The notes below the pieces were generated by a model that did no database searches, was not told the DNA's origin, and worked only from the letters and a program-made list of their open reading frames with translations. The position numbers and the translations under genes are program-made. Positions 25,993 through 34,375 of a stretch of DNA of 64,000 bases are shown here, piece by piece (the first letter of the stretch is position 1; every line of letters begins with the position of its first letter). The stretch comes from Comamonas sp. (GTDB lineage Bacteria; Pseudomonadota; Gammaproteobacteria; Burkholderiales; Burkholderiaceae_C). Where the stretch lies: the NCBI GenBank assembly GCA_015478895.1, contig JADMKK010000048.1, positions 1 to 64,000 on the forward strand. The letters are read 5' to 3'.

Positions 25993-27264
25993 TTACTTAC
26001 GCTGCCAAGCGGCAGCAAAGAAACCGTCCGTTTCGTGTGTGTGCGGCCACAGGCGAATGTATTGAGTACCTGTCTCGCCACCAGCGCACAGACCGAGGGC
26101 GTTTTCCACCTTCAATTGCGCCAGCGTTTCGCCGGCGTCCATCGGCACAAAGTCAGGGTGTACCTGCTGGAAGGCCTGGGCAATCAGTTCATTTTCTTCA
26201 GGCAGGATGGAACAAGTAGCGTAGACCAGGCGACCACCGCTTTTGACCATGCGCGCAGCGCTGGCCAAGATGGCAGTTTGCTTTGCGGTCAGTTCCGCCA
26301 CCGACTTTTCGTCCTGGCGCCACTTCAGATCAGGATTGCGGCGCAAAGTACCCAAACCGGAACACGGGGCATCGACCAGGACGCGGTCAATCTTGCCAGC
26401 CAGGCGTTTGACGCGCTCATCACGCTCGTGCGCCAAGGCGGCTGGGTGCACGTTGGACAAACCGCTGCGTGCCAGACGGGGCTTCAAGGCCTCCAGACGG
26501 TGGGCAGATACATCAAACGCGTAGAGGCGACCGGTATTGCGCATTTGTGCGCCAATCGCCAGGGTCTTGCCACCAGCTCCGGCGCAAAAATCCACCACCA
26601 TTTCGCCGCGCTTGGCATCCAGCAGCAAGGCCAGCAACTGCGAGCCTTCATCCTGCACTTCAATACGGCCTTCCTTGAAGGCGGCCAGCTTGGTCAGAGC
26701 GGGCTTGTCATCAATGCGCAAGCCCCAAGGGGAATAAGGGGTCGCCACCGTTTGGATGCCTTCGCGGGCCAGCTCTTTTTGTACAGCTTCACGCTTGGCG
26801 TTCAGGGCGTTGACGCGCAAATCCAGCGGTGCAATTTCCAGCATGCTGGCGGCCAGTTCTTCAAACTGGTCTCCGACCTGAGCTTGCAGGGCATCGGCCA
26901 TCCACTGGGGCAAATTGTGGCGGTGCTGCGGCATCAGCTCTTCGGGCTTGATGGCGTCGCACTCGTCCACCCACTTGATTTCCTGATCGCTCAGAGCGGC
27001 TTTGAGAAAAGTGCGGGGGCCATGAAAACCCAGGATGGCCAGACGGCGCTCTTTGGGGCCGGAGCCGGAGCGGGCCAGCGCTTCAAACAAGGTTTTCTTG
27101 CGCAGTACCGCATAAACGGTCTCCGCCAGAGTGCCGCGCTCACGCGGCCCGAGGTTACGGTGATCTCGAAAGTAGCGGGACACCACGGAGTCGGCCGGGT
27201 GTTGGAAAGTAAGGGTCAGCTTGACCAGTTCGGCGCAAGCGTCGAGGAGGGCTTTGGGGTGCAT
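25993..27264 (-). CDS. RsmB/NOP family class I SAM-dependent RNA methyltransferase
   Basis: A 423-residue RNA (cytosine-5) methyltransferase. The start at 27264 (MHPKALLDACAELV) replaces a 49-residue non-homologous extension of the frame. A NusB-like helical N-terminal domain (about 1-90) precedes the catalytic domain with VVDFCAGAGGKTLAIG (SAM motif I), the DAPCSGLGTLRRNPDLKW motif holding one active-site Cys, and ATCSILPEENE holding the nucleophilic Cys. Family members methylate rRNA C967 (RsmB) or other cytosines. This second type sits beside purN in related genomes as I recall, so the precise target is left open. Confidence 0.88.
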   Translation of the reverse strand: MHPKALLDACAELVKLTLTFQHPADSVVSRYFRDHRNLGPRERGTLAETVYAVLRKKTLFEALARSGSGPKERRLAILGFHGPRTFLKAALSDQEIKWVDECDAIKPEELMPQHRHNLPQWMADALQAQVGDQFEELAASMLEIAPLDLRVNALNAKREAVQKELAREGIQTVATPYSPWGLRIDDKPALTKLAAFKEGRIEVQDEGSQLLALLLDAKRGEMVVDFCAGAGGKTLAIGAQMRNTGRLYAFDVSAHRLEALKPRLARSGLSNVHPAALAHERDERVKRLAGKIDRVLVDAPCSGLGTLRRNPDLKWRQDEKSVAELTAKQTAILASAARMVKSGGRLVYATCSILPEENELIAQAFQQVHPDFVPMDAGETLAQLKVENALGLCAGGETGTQYIRLWPHTHETDGFFAAAWQRK

Positions 27265-27365
27265 AAGCTGTATTGTCCCACTGACCCCATTCCCCGGTGG
27301 GGCGCTGGCTGCAGCAGCTGTGCAAAATCCAAGACTTCGCCGCGTCAGCCAAGTAATTTTAAAGA

Positions 27366-27417
27366 ATTTTTGACCTCTAGCCCAGTACCAGCAAAGGCTG
27401 GCAGCTCTCATTTTTAC
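27366..27417. repeat. Short-form dispersed palindromic element
   Basis: Reads TTTTTGACCTCTAGCCC, a 9-bp loop region, then AAAGGCTGGCAGCTCTCA and TTTTTACA. Its right end is nearly identical to the copy at 44525, and its left end matches the copy inside the SDR gene (TTTTTGACC-CTAGCCC). It lies in the divergent gap 12 bp before the DUF1653 start. Confidence 0.75.
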
Positions 27418-27428
27418 ATCACCAAGTT

Positions 27429-27683
27429 ATGACATCTGAGCCATTACCCGAGTTCATCACCACCTCACCCGGTCTGTACCGCCACTACAAAGGCAATCTG
27501 TACGAGGTGATCGACACCGTGCGCCATAGCGAAACCATGGAACCGCTGACGCTCTACCGCGCCCTGTATGGCGAGCGTGGGCTGTGGGTGCGACCGGCCG
27601 CCATGTTCAACGAAACTGTGGTGATTAATGGTGTACAACAACCGCGTTTTGCCCGCTGCCCGGAAGGTACGCCCTCGACTTGA
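27429..27683 (+). CDS. DUF1653 domain protein
   Basis: An 84-residue small protein whose core matches DUF1653 almost throughout: GLYRHYKGNLYEVIDTVRHS, EPLTLYRALYGERGLWVRP, then AMFNETV and PRFARC. The domain occurs alone in many bacteria and has no established function. It has no signal peptide or membrane segment. It diverges from the RsmB/NOP gene and converges with purN, whose stop lies 11 bp away. Confidence 0.88.
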   Translation: MTSEPLPEFITTSPGLYRHYKGNLYEVIDTVRHSETMEPLTLYRALYGERGLWVRPAAMFNETVVINGVQQPRFARCPEGTPST

Positions 27684-27693
27684 AGATAAAGCT

Positions 27694-28275
27694 TCAGGCT
27701 TTTTGCAGCAACGCGGCCACTGCGCGCGGATAAATGACGTGCTCTTGCGTGAGCACCCGCGCGGCCAGTGTGTCTGCCGTGTCCTCGGGCAGTACCGGCA
27801 CCACCGCTTGGTCAAGAATAGGCCCGACATCCAGCTTTGCAGTGACACCGTGCACGGTGCAACCGGCAAACTTGCAACCCGCGTCAATCGCGCGCTGGTG
27901 CGTGTGCAAGCCGGTGAAGGCGGGCAGCAATGAAGGGTGGATATTGACTAGGCGGCCTTCAAAGTGCTGCACAAAGCCAGGCGTGAGAATGCGCATGAAA
28001 CCGGCCAGCACCACGACTGCGGGGTTGTGTTGGTCAATTACTTGGGCCAGCTTGGCATCAAACGCCTCGCGGCTATCAAATTTTTTGTGGTCCAGCACTT
28101 CCGTTGCGATGCCGTGCTCCCTGGCAAAAACCAGGCCTTTGGCATCGGCCTTGTTGCTCACGACCGCTGCCACACGGGCCCCATAGCGGTGTGCCCAGTC
28201 TTGCTGCTGGGCAGCTTTCACAATGGCAGCCATGTTAGAGCCGCCGCCAGAGATCAAAATCACGATGTTTTTCAT
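27694..28275 (-). CDS. purN: Phosphoribosylglycinamide formyltransferase
   Basis: A 193-residue GAR transformylase, transferring a formyl group from 10-formyl-THF in step 3 of purine synthesis. It starts [15 protein letters not shown], with [28 protein letters not shown], the catalytic HxxG-type segment [15 protein letters not shown], and [11 protein letters not shown]. The open frame extends more than 200 residues upstream, but that part is antisense to the next gene. The gene diverges from the yceH-like gene with only 21 bp between start codons. Confidence 0.96.
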   Translation of the reverse strand: MKNIVILISGGGSNMAAIVKAAQQQDWAHRYGARVAAVVSNKADAKGLVFAREHGIATEVLDHKKFDSREAFDAKLAQVIDQHNPAVVVLAGFMRILTPGFVQHFEGRLVNIHPSLLPAFTGLHTHQRAIDAGCKFAGCTVHGVTAKLDVGPILDQAVVPVLPEDTADTLAARVLTQEHVIYPRAVAALLQKA

Positions 28276-28296
28276 TGCCGTGCGATTATCCCTGCC

Positions 28297-28962
28297 ATGA
28301 CCTTCGATCACCTGAACCAGCCCCTGTCTCCGACTGAAGCACGCGTGCTTGCCACCTTGATGGAAAAAGCGCGGACTGTGCCCGACAGTTACCCCATGAC
28401 GCTCAACAGTCTGCTGAGCGGCTGTAATCAGAAAACCAGCCGCGATCCGGTGATGAACCTGAGCGAGACCGACATCCTGAGCACGCTGGACACATTGCGT
28501 GACCGCCATCTGGTCATTGAAGTGAGCGGCCAGCGTGCTATGCGCTGGGAGCACAACTTTGAACGCGTACTGGGCGTGCCCAGCCAGTCCAGCGCGCTGC
28601 TGGGCCTGCTGCTGCTGCGCGGCCCCCAAACCGCTGCCGAGCTGCGCACCAATACCGAGCGCTGGCACCGTTTTGCCGATACCGGTTCGGTGGAGGCTTT
28701 TCTGGAAGAACTGCAAGACCGCGCGGAAGTCAAAGGCGGCGCGCTGGTGCGACTGCTGCCCAAAGCCCCCGGCGCACGGGAAGCCCGCTGGGCACAGTTG
28801 CTGTGCGGTGAACCGAGTCTGCCCAGCGCCAGCGCGCACAACCCGGCAACTGTGAGCAAGCAGGGTGAGAGCGAACGCCTTGAAGCGCTGGAAGCACGCA
28901 TTGCCGCCCTGGAAGCACAGGTACAACGCCTGTGCGCAGCCTTGGGCGAGGAGCAGGCTTGA
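28297..28962 (+). CDS. YceH family (UPF0502/DUF480) protein
   Basis: A 221-residue protein of two winged-helix domains. The first opens [20 protein letters not shown] and contains [17 protein letters not shown]; the second contains [19 protein letters not shown] and [17 protein letters not shown] short coiled coil ([20 protein letters not shown]) ends the protein. DNA binding is likely from the fold, but no target or function is established. Divergent from purN. Confidence 0.88.
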   Translation: MTFDHLNQPLSPTEARVLATLMEKARTVPDSYPMTLNSLLSGCNQKTSRDPVMNLSETDILSTLDTLRDRHLVIEVSGQRAMRWEHNFERVLGVPSQSSALLGLLLLRGPQTAAELRTNTERWHRFADTGSVEAFLEELQDRAEVKGGALVRLLPKAPGAREARWAQLLCGEPSLPSASAHNPATVSKQGESERLEALEARIAALEAQVQRLCAALGEEQA

Positions 28963-29083
28963 CCCCTATCAGGCACCTAAGCGACAAGTTCTCCGCGTTC
29001 CCCCTGTTGCAGTGCAATAGCTGAGGGCGGCACTCTCTGAATCATGTCGGGCAGCACGCCCGTTCTATTAGGAGAGCATCTGC

Positions 29084-30265
29084 ATGGACTTGGCATACAC
29101 GCCCGAAGAACAGGCCTTCCGCGAAGAAGTTCGCGCTTGGCTCCAAGACAACCTCGACCCCGCCCTGGCCGCCAAAGTGCGCGATGACCTGCGCCTGAGC
29201 CGCGAAGACATGCAAGGCTGGGCCAAGGTGCTGGGCCAAAAAGGCTGGTTAGCCAGCGCCTGGCCCAAAGAGTTTGGCGGCCCCGGCTGGACGGCCGTAC
29301 AAAAGCATTTGTTTGCCGAAGAAAGCGCCCGCGCCTGCGCGCCCGGCGTGGTGCCGTTTGGCCCGGTGATGGTGGCTCCGGTCATCATGGCTTACGGTAC
29401 GCCTGAGCAACAAAAGCGCTTTTTGCCCGGCATTGCCAGCGGCGAAGTGTGGTGGAGCCAAGGCTACTCAGAACCCGGATCGGGGTCGGATCTGGCCAGT
29501 GTCAAAACCCGCGCGGAGCGCCAGGGCGACCACTACATTGTCAACGGTCAGAAAACCTGGACCACGCTGGGCCAGTACGGCGACTGGATGTTTAACCTCG
29601 TGCGCACCAGCAACGAAGGCAAGCCGCAAACCGGCATCAGCTTCTTGCTGCTGGACATGAAGAGCCCCGGCGTGACCGTGCGCCCCATCAAGCTGCTGGA
29701 CGGTGAGTGCGAAGTCAATGAAGTCTTCTTTGACAACGTGAAAGTACCCGTTGACCAACTGATTGGCGAAGAAAACAAGGGTTGGACCTATGCCAAACAC
29801 CTGCTGGCGCACGAACGCACCAACATCGCCGACGTGAACCGTTCCAAACGCGAGCTGGAACGCCTCAAGCGCATCGCCAAGCAAGAAGGTGTGTGGGAAG
29901 ACAGCCGCTTTCGCGACCAGATCGCGCTGCTCGAAGTGGACATCATTGCGCTGGAGATGCTGGTGCTGCGCGTGCTTTCCGCCGAAAAGAGTGGCAAGAA
30001 TTCGCTGGACATTGCGGGCCTCTTGAAAATCAAGGGCAGCGAAATTCAGCAGCGCTATGCCGAGTTGATGATGCTGGCCGCTGGCCCTTACAGCCTGCCC
30101 TTCATCGAAGAAGCCATGGAAGCGGGCTGGCAAGGCAACTTCCCCGGTGGCACCGTGGGCAATGCCCCGCTGGCGGGCAGCTACTTCAATATGCGCAAGA
30201 CCACCATCTACGGTGGCAGCAATGAAGTTCAACGCAATATCGTGGCGCAGACCTTGCTCGGCTAA
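29084..30265 (+). CDS. pimC: Acyl-CoA dehydrogenase, pimeloyl-CoA dehydrogenase large subunit-like
   Basis: A 393-residue flavin-dependent acyl-CoA dehydrogenase. It starts MDLAYTPEEQAFREEVRAWL after AGGAGA. The flavin/substrate segment is WWSQGYSEPGSGSDLASVKT; the central beta domain includes GQKTWTTLGQYGDWMF, and the C-terminal helical domain ends KTTIYGGSNEVQRNIVAQT. It resembles the large subunit PimC of the dicarboxylyl (pimeloyl)-CoA dehydrogenase. It forms an operon with the small-subunit gene 15 bp downstream. Oxidation of long or dicarboxylic acyl-CoA in the cytoplasm is inferred; the natural substrate is unproven. Confidence 0.82.
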   Translation: MDLAYTPEEQAFREEVRAWLQDNLDPALAAKVRDDLRLSREDMQGWAKVLGQKGWLASAWPKEFGGPGWTAVQKHLFAEESARACAPGVVPFGPVMVAPVIMAYGTPEQQKRFLPGIASGEVWWSQGYSEPGSGSDLASVKTRAERQGDHYIVNGQKTWTTLGQYGDWMFNLVRTSNEGKPQTGISFLLLDMKSPGVTVRPIKLLDGECEVNEVFFDNVKVPVDQLIGEENKGWTYAKHLLAHERTNIADVNRSKRELERLKRIAKQEGVWEDSRFRDQIALLEVDIIALEMLVLRVLSAEKSGKNSLDIAGLLKIKGSEIQQRYAELMMLAAGPYSLPFIEEAMEAGWQGNFPGGTVGNAPLAGSYFNMRKTTIYGGSNEVQRNIVAQTLLG

Positions 30266-30280
30266 GAGGGAGACAACAAC

Positions 30281-31399
30281 ATGGATTTCGATTTTTCTGA
30301 CGATCAGCAGCAACTGCGTGATGCCGCTCGCCGCTGGGTAGACAAAGCCTACACCTTCGAACACCGCCGCACCGCGGTCAGCGCGGGTGGTTTTAGCCGT
30401 GACACCTACAACGCCTTGGCCGAGCTGGGCCTGACCGCGCTGAATGTGCCCGAGGACCATGGCGGCATGGGCATGGGCGCCGTGGAAGCCATGGTGGTGA
30501 TGGAAGAAATGGGCCGCGGCATGGTGCTCGAACCCTTGGCGCAAAGCTTTATTGCAGCCAAGGTGCTGTGCCACTATGCACCCGATGCGGTGCAGGCTGA
30601 CTGGCTGCCCCGCGTGGCCAGCGGTGAGGCGCTGGTGGTACTGGCGCACCAGGAACGTCGCTCCCGCTATCGTTTGGACGTTTGTGAGTCAAAAGCCTCA
30701 AAAGCCGTTGATGGGTATAGGATTACAGCTCACAAAAGCATAGTTCCAGTCGGCGATCAGGCCGATGCCTTCATCGTGCCCGCACAACTGGATGGCAAGC
30801 TGGCGCTGTTCCTGCTGGAGCGCACTGCCGCTGGCGTCACTGCCCGGGGCTACACCACCCAAGACGGCAGCCGCGCCGCCGAGGTAGAAGCCGAGCAGAG
30901 CCCTGCCACCTTGATCACCACCGAGGGTTTGGCCGCTTTGGAATTAGCGGTAGACATCGGCAGCGCGGCAGTCTGCGCCGAGGCCGTTGGGGTGATGGAC
31001 CAGGTGCTAAACATCACCGCCGACTACCTGAACCAGCGCAAGCAGTTTGGCGTGGCGATTGCCAGCTTTCAGGCCCTGCGCCACCGTTTGGCGGATATGA
31101 AGATGCAGCTGGAGCTGGCCCGCTCCATGAGCTACTACGCCAGCTTGCAGCTGAACCAGTCCGCCGATCAGCGCCGCCGTGCCATGGCGCGCGCTCGGGT
31201 GCAATTGAGCCAGTCCATGCGCTTTGTGGGCCAGCAGGCCGTGCAATTGCACGGCGGCATTGGCGTAACAGACGAGTACATCGTCTCGCACCAGTTCAAG
31301 AAACTGACCCAGCTGGAGATGACTTACGGTGACGGCCTGCACCACCTGGGTGAGCTGTCAGCACGCATGCAAGAAACTGCGGGCGTGGGCGAGGCATAA
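30281..31399 (+). CDS. pimD: Acyl-CoA dehydrogenase, pimeloyl-CoA dehydrogenase small subunit-like
   Basis: A 372-residue partner subunit, starting MDFDFSDDQQQLRDAARRWV after a GAGGGAG ribosome site. LGLTALNVPEDHGGMGMG and EEMGRGMVLEPLA fit PimD-like proteins. The C-terminal domain has TADYLNQRKQFGVAIASFQAL and QLHGGIGVTDEY. Within residues about 134-155 (ESKASKAVDGYRITAHKSIV) the codons turn AT-rich and rare (TCA, AGG, ATA, GGG) and the DNA resembles the short dispersed repeat. The frame is intact, so the protein is probably functional. Second gene of the pimCD-like operon. Confidence 0.8.
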   Translation: MDFDFSDDQQQLRDAARRWVDKAYTFEHRRTAVSAGGFSRDTYNALAELGLTALNVPEDHGGMGMGAVEAMVVMEEMGRGMVLEPLAQSFIAAKVLCHYAPDAVQADWLPRVASGEALVVLAHQERRSRYRLDVCESKASKAVDGYRITAHKSIVPVGDQADAFIVPAQLDGKLALFLLERTAAGVTARGYTTQDGSRAAEVEAEQSPATLITTEGLAALELAVDIGSAAVCAEAVGVMDQVLNITADYLNQRKQFGVAIASFQALRHRLADMKMQLELARSMSYYASLQLNQSADQRRRAMARARVQLSQSMRFVGQQAVQLHGGIGVTDEYIVSHQFKKLTQLEMTYGDGLHHLGELSARMQETAGVGEA

Positions 31400-31424
31400 G
31401 CCGCACGAGCTAATCACTACCCAA

Positions 31425-31452
31425 AAAAAGGCCACTTCACTGTGGCCTTTTT
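31425..31452. terminator. Terminator between pimD-like and bestrophin-like genes
   Basis: Inverted repeat AAAAAGGCCAC (31425-31435) with GTGGCCTTTTT (31442-31452), T-rich on both strands. It serves convergent genes. Confidence 0.88.
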
Positions 31453-31478
31453 ACATGCAGCCCAGCGATGGTGCCGCT

Positions 31479-32426
31479 TTACGTCAAGCGGCTGCCTTGG
31501 GGATGCATGGCTTCTGGGATCTCGGTATCGCCCAGCAAGTGCAGCGCATTCATTTCCATGGTGCGGCACATCGCATCCAGCGGCAGGTCATTGTTATCCA
31601 TGCCAAAAGGCTCCTCCAGCTCATCGCCTAGGGCATCCAGGCCAAAGAAGGTGTAAGCCACGATACCGACCACGAAAGGTGTCATGAACCCAGTCACATC
31701 CACCAAACCAAACGGCAGCAAAAAGCAATACATGTGCGCCGTGCGGTGCAGCAGCAGCGAGTAAGAAAACGGCATGGGCGTGTGGCGCAAGCGTTCGCAG
31801 CAGGCCGCTGCATACGTGATGTGCGTGAGGGTCTCATCCATCTTGTTGTAATTGATGGGGTCAATGCGACCTTCATGCATGCACTGCACCAAGTCTTGCG
31901 CGTTCGCTTGCACGATGGCGTCGCCCCGGAAACTCAAAGGTAAATTACGTACCTTGTTCCAATCCTCTTTGGTGAGCCAGCGCTCGACAGCGCGATCATC
32001 CATATGGCCGCGCAATTGCGCACGCAAAGCGTGGGAGTGGGCCAGCGTGCGATGCACCACACGCACGCGCACATCGCCTTCGCGGTTGTGCGGCTGCAGA
32101 GGCTCATCCATGCGAATCAAGCTCAGGCATTGGCGTGCCATGACACGCACGCGAATGTTCAGATCACCCCAGAGCTTGCGCCCTTCCCAATAACGGTCGT
32201 AGGCCGTGTTGTTGCGAAAGCCCAGAAAAATAGCCAGTGGCAGGCCAATCAAGGTAAAGGGAATGGTGGTGACGGTGATCTTGATATCGAACAGATAGCC
32301 GTGGGCAAACGTCACCAACACCGCCAGCAAGATATTGATGCTGAGCTTCCAACTGATGCGCTGCAACACCGACCCTCTCATGATGAGAAACAGGGTCAGC
32401 CCATTAGGACGCTCTTGAACAATCAT
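31479..32426 (-). CDS. Bestrophin-like (YneE family) membrane protein
   Basis: A 315-residue channel-like protein. The start at 32426 (MIVQERPNGLTLFLIMRGS) is preferred over a 15-residue extension. Family marks are RGSVLQRISWKLSINILLAV, PFTLIGLPLAIFLGFRNNTA, YDRYWEGRKLWG and, near the end, TPFVVGIVAYTFFGLDALGD with ELEEPFG. Bestrophin homologues form pentameric ion channels in the inner membrane; ion selectivity cannot be told here. It lies 54 bp downstream of the HNH endonuclease gene on the same strand. Confidence 0.88.
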   Translation of the reverse strand: MIVQERPNGLTLFLIMRGSVLQRISWKLSINILLAVLVTFAHGYLFDIKITVTTIPFTLIGLPLAIFLGFRNNTAYDRYWEGRKLWGDLNIRVRVMARQCLSLIRMDEPLQPHNREGDVRVRVVHRTLAHSHALRAQLRGHMDDRAVERWLTKEDWNKVRNLPLSFRGDAIVQANAQDLVQCMHEGRIDPINYNKMDETLTHITYAAACCERLRHTPMPFSYSLLLHRTAHMYCFLLPFGLVDVTGFMTPFVVGIVAYTFFGLDALGDELEEPFGMDNNDLPLDAMCRTMEMNALHLLGDTEIPEAMHPQGSRLT

Positions 32427-32480
32427 TGTGGTTGACACCAAGGGAAAACCCTTGATTTCACCACGCCGCAAATCTTCATT

Positions 32481-33080
32481 TCAGACATGACTGAAAGTTT
32501 CAAACCCAAGAGCATGGTCTTTAGCGGGCGCCAGCCGCGAGGTTTTGGGTACGTGCATGCGCAAGAACTCCATCTGATCAGCCAAGATGCGGCGGTTGCG
32601 CAAGATGAAATCTTCCCAGATGCTGGGCACATAGGGTGCATACAGCAGCGGCATGCACGCTTGCTCGGGCGTGCGTGGGCCCTTGCGGTGGTTACAGCTG
32701 GCGCAGGCTGTGACCAAGTTCATCCACGTGTTTTGGCCATTTTGGCAAATCGGCACAATGTGCTCGCGCGTGAGATGCTCCACCGCCAGGGTCTTGCCGC
32801 AGTAAGCGCACATATTGCAATCGCGGGCAAACAGCTTGGGGCCTGTCAGGCCCGGTGTCATCCCTTGCTGGTGGGTGCGGGGCACGCCACGTGTGCCGAT
32901 GATGCTGTGTACCTCAATGCAGGACTGCAGGCCCGAAACGGCATTGTGCCCACCGTGAAACACGGCCACTGAGGAGCCCATGGTCCAGCGCACATCGTCT
33001 GCGGCATAGTGCAGCACCGCCTCTCCCAGGGTGATCCACGACTGGGGCAAGCCATGGGCGGACAGCTTCAAAACTCTCAC
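32481..33080 (-). CDS. HNH endonuclease family protein
   Basis: A 199-residue protein. The start is a GTG at 33080 (GTGAGAGTTTTGAAG), chosen because AAGGAGG stands six bases upstream and the upstream open frame looks non-coding. The HNH zinc-binding core is clear: CAYCGKTL, then LTREHIVPICQNGQNTWMN, then ACASCNHRKG. This is the MCR-A-type HNH fold with two CxxC pairs around the HIVP histidine. Such stand-alone proteins are chromosomal in many proteobacteria and are not necessarily toxic or selfish. Divergent from ribF. Confidence 0.86.
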   Translation of the reverse strand: MRVLKLSAHGLPQSWITLGEAVLHYAADDVRWTMGSSVAVFHGGHNAVSGLQSCIEVHSIIGTRGVPRTHQQGMTPGLTGPKLFARDCNMCAYCGKTLAVEHLTREHIVPICQNGQNTWMNLVTACASCNHRKGPRTPEQACMPLLYAPYVPSIWEDFILRNRRILADQMEFLRMHVPKTSRLAPAKDHALGFETFSHV

Positions 33081-33236
33081 GTTCGGCCTCCTTGCACAAC
33101 AGCAGGTCGCAAGCTGCGGCCCACAGTCGGGCTCAGCGCGCCGTCTATCTACAGCGCAATATACTTGCTTTCGTTGACAAACTGCCGCCACGACCCGTCG
33201 GGCAGGTTTTGAGAGCTATAAAAACCAAAGCACACA

Positions 33237-34271
33237 ATGAAGATTTTTCGTGGATTCAAACACCCTGGCCTGGCCCCGCGCTGCGCGGTCACCATTGGTA
33301 ATTTTGACGGCGTACACCGTGGGCACCAGGCCATGCTGGCCTTGCTGTCTGCCGAAGCTGCGCAGCGCGGCATTCCTACCTGTGTGCTGACATTCGAACC
33401 CCATCCACGCGATTTCTTCGCTGCCAAATTCAAAAAGCCCGAGCTGGCCCCGGCCCGTGTCGGCACGCTGCGCGACAAGCTGTCGCAGCTACAGCACTGC
33501 GGGGTCGACCAAGTAATCGTGCTGCCGTTCAATGAAGCCTTGGCCAGCCAAACCCCGGCAGCATTTATTCAGGAAGTGCTGGTGGACGGTCTGGGCGCCC
33601 AGTATGTGCTGGTGGGCGATGACTTCAAATTTGGCGCCCAGCGTGCCGGTGACTACACCATGCTGGATGCCGCTGGCCAGCAACTGGGCTTTGATGTGGC
33701 CCGCATGAACAGCTACGAGGTGCATGGCGAGCGCGTCTCCAGCACCACCGTACGCGCTGCATTGGCAGGCGGTGACATGACGCTGGCGGCGCAAATGCTG
33801 GGCCACCCCTACACCATCTCCGGGCATGTAGTGCATGGCCGCAAGCTGGGGCGCCAATTGGCCGAATCCACGCCCGGCGCGCTGGATGGCTTTCGCACGC
33901 TGAATTTGCGCTTTAACCACTGGAAGCCTGCTGCCAGTGGCATTTTTGCCGTGCTGGTGCATGGCCTGCACGATCAGCCCCTGCGCGGCGTGGCCAACCT
34001 GGGTGTACGCCCCTCTTTGGACCCCCAGGACGTCAATGGCGGGCGCGTACTGCTGGAGACGCATTGCCTGGATTGGCCGTCTGCACTGGGTGGCGAAGGG
34101 GGCTACGGTAAAATCATCCGCGTGGAACTTTTGCACAAACTGCACGACGAGCTGAAATACGACAGTCTGGATGCCTTGACCCAAGGCATCGCCAAGGACT
34201 GCGATGACGCGCAGGCGTTTTTCGCGACCTACACTGAAACGCATCGCCAGACCACGCGCGATCGAATTTGA
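33237..34271 (+). CDS. ribF: Bifunctional riboflavin kinase / FMN adenylyltransferase
   Basis: A 344-residue enzyme that makes FMN and then FAD. The N-terminal nucleotidyltransferase domain has TIGNFDGVHRGHQ (19-31), TFEPHPRDFF and VGDDFKFGAQRAG; the C-terminal kinase domain has GHPYTISGHVVHGRKLGRQL and GVANLGVRPSLDP. It heads the conserved ribF-ileS-lspA cluster, with ileS 104 bp downstream. A sequence like one end of the short dispersed repeat (GAGAGCTATAAAAACC) lies immediately before the start. Confidence 0.96.
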   Translation: MKIFRGFKHPGLAPRCAVTIGNFDGVHRGHQAMLALLSAEAAQRGIPTCVLTFEPHPRDFFAAKFKKPELAPARVGTLRDKLSQLQHCGVDQVIVLPFNEALASQTPAAFIQEVLVDGLGAQYVLVGDDFKFGAQRAGDYTMLDAAGQQLGFDVARMNSYEVHGERVSSTTVRAALAGGDMTLAAQMLGHPYTISGHVVHGRKLGRQLAESTPGALDGFRTLNLRFNHWKPAASGIFAVLVHGLHDQPLRGVANLGVRPSLDPQDVNGGRVLLETHCLDWPSALGGEGGYGKIIRVELLHKLHDELKYDSLDALTQGIAKDCDDAQAFFATYTETHRQTTRDRI

Positions 34272-34375
34272 CGCTCCTCGCCTTCGTCAGCTCGGGCGCC
34301 GACATTGCGCTCGGTGCTCCACCCCTCGCTTTTTTCGCCCGGCCCTAACGCCCGGCATGCCTTCAAGGTTCCCCC

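Noticed and set aside
28276-28926. An N-terminal extension of purN by more than 200 codons
   Set aside because: PurN starts normally at 28275 ([12 protein letters not shown]). The extension is antisense to the YceH-type gene and has no homology I recognise.
32481-33080. HNH nuclease as a homing endonuclease or toxin
   Set aside because: It is a stand-alone chromosomal gene with normal composition, not inside an intron or intein and without an immunity partner.
33209-33232. Repeat copy before ribF (GAGAGCTATAAAAACC)
   Set aside because: Only the AGCT end is present; no second arm, so it is noted but not listed as a copy.
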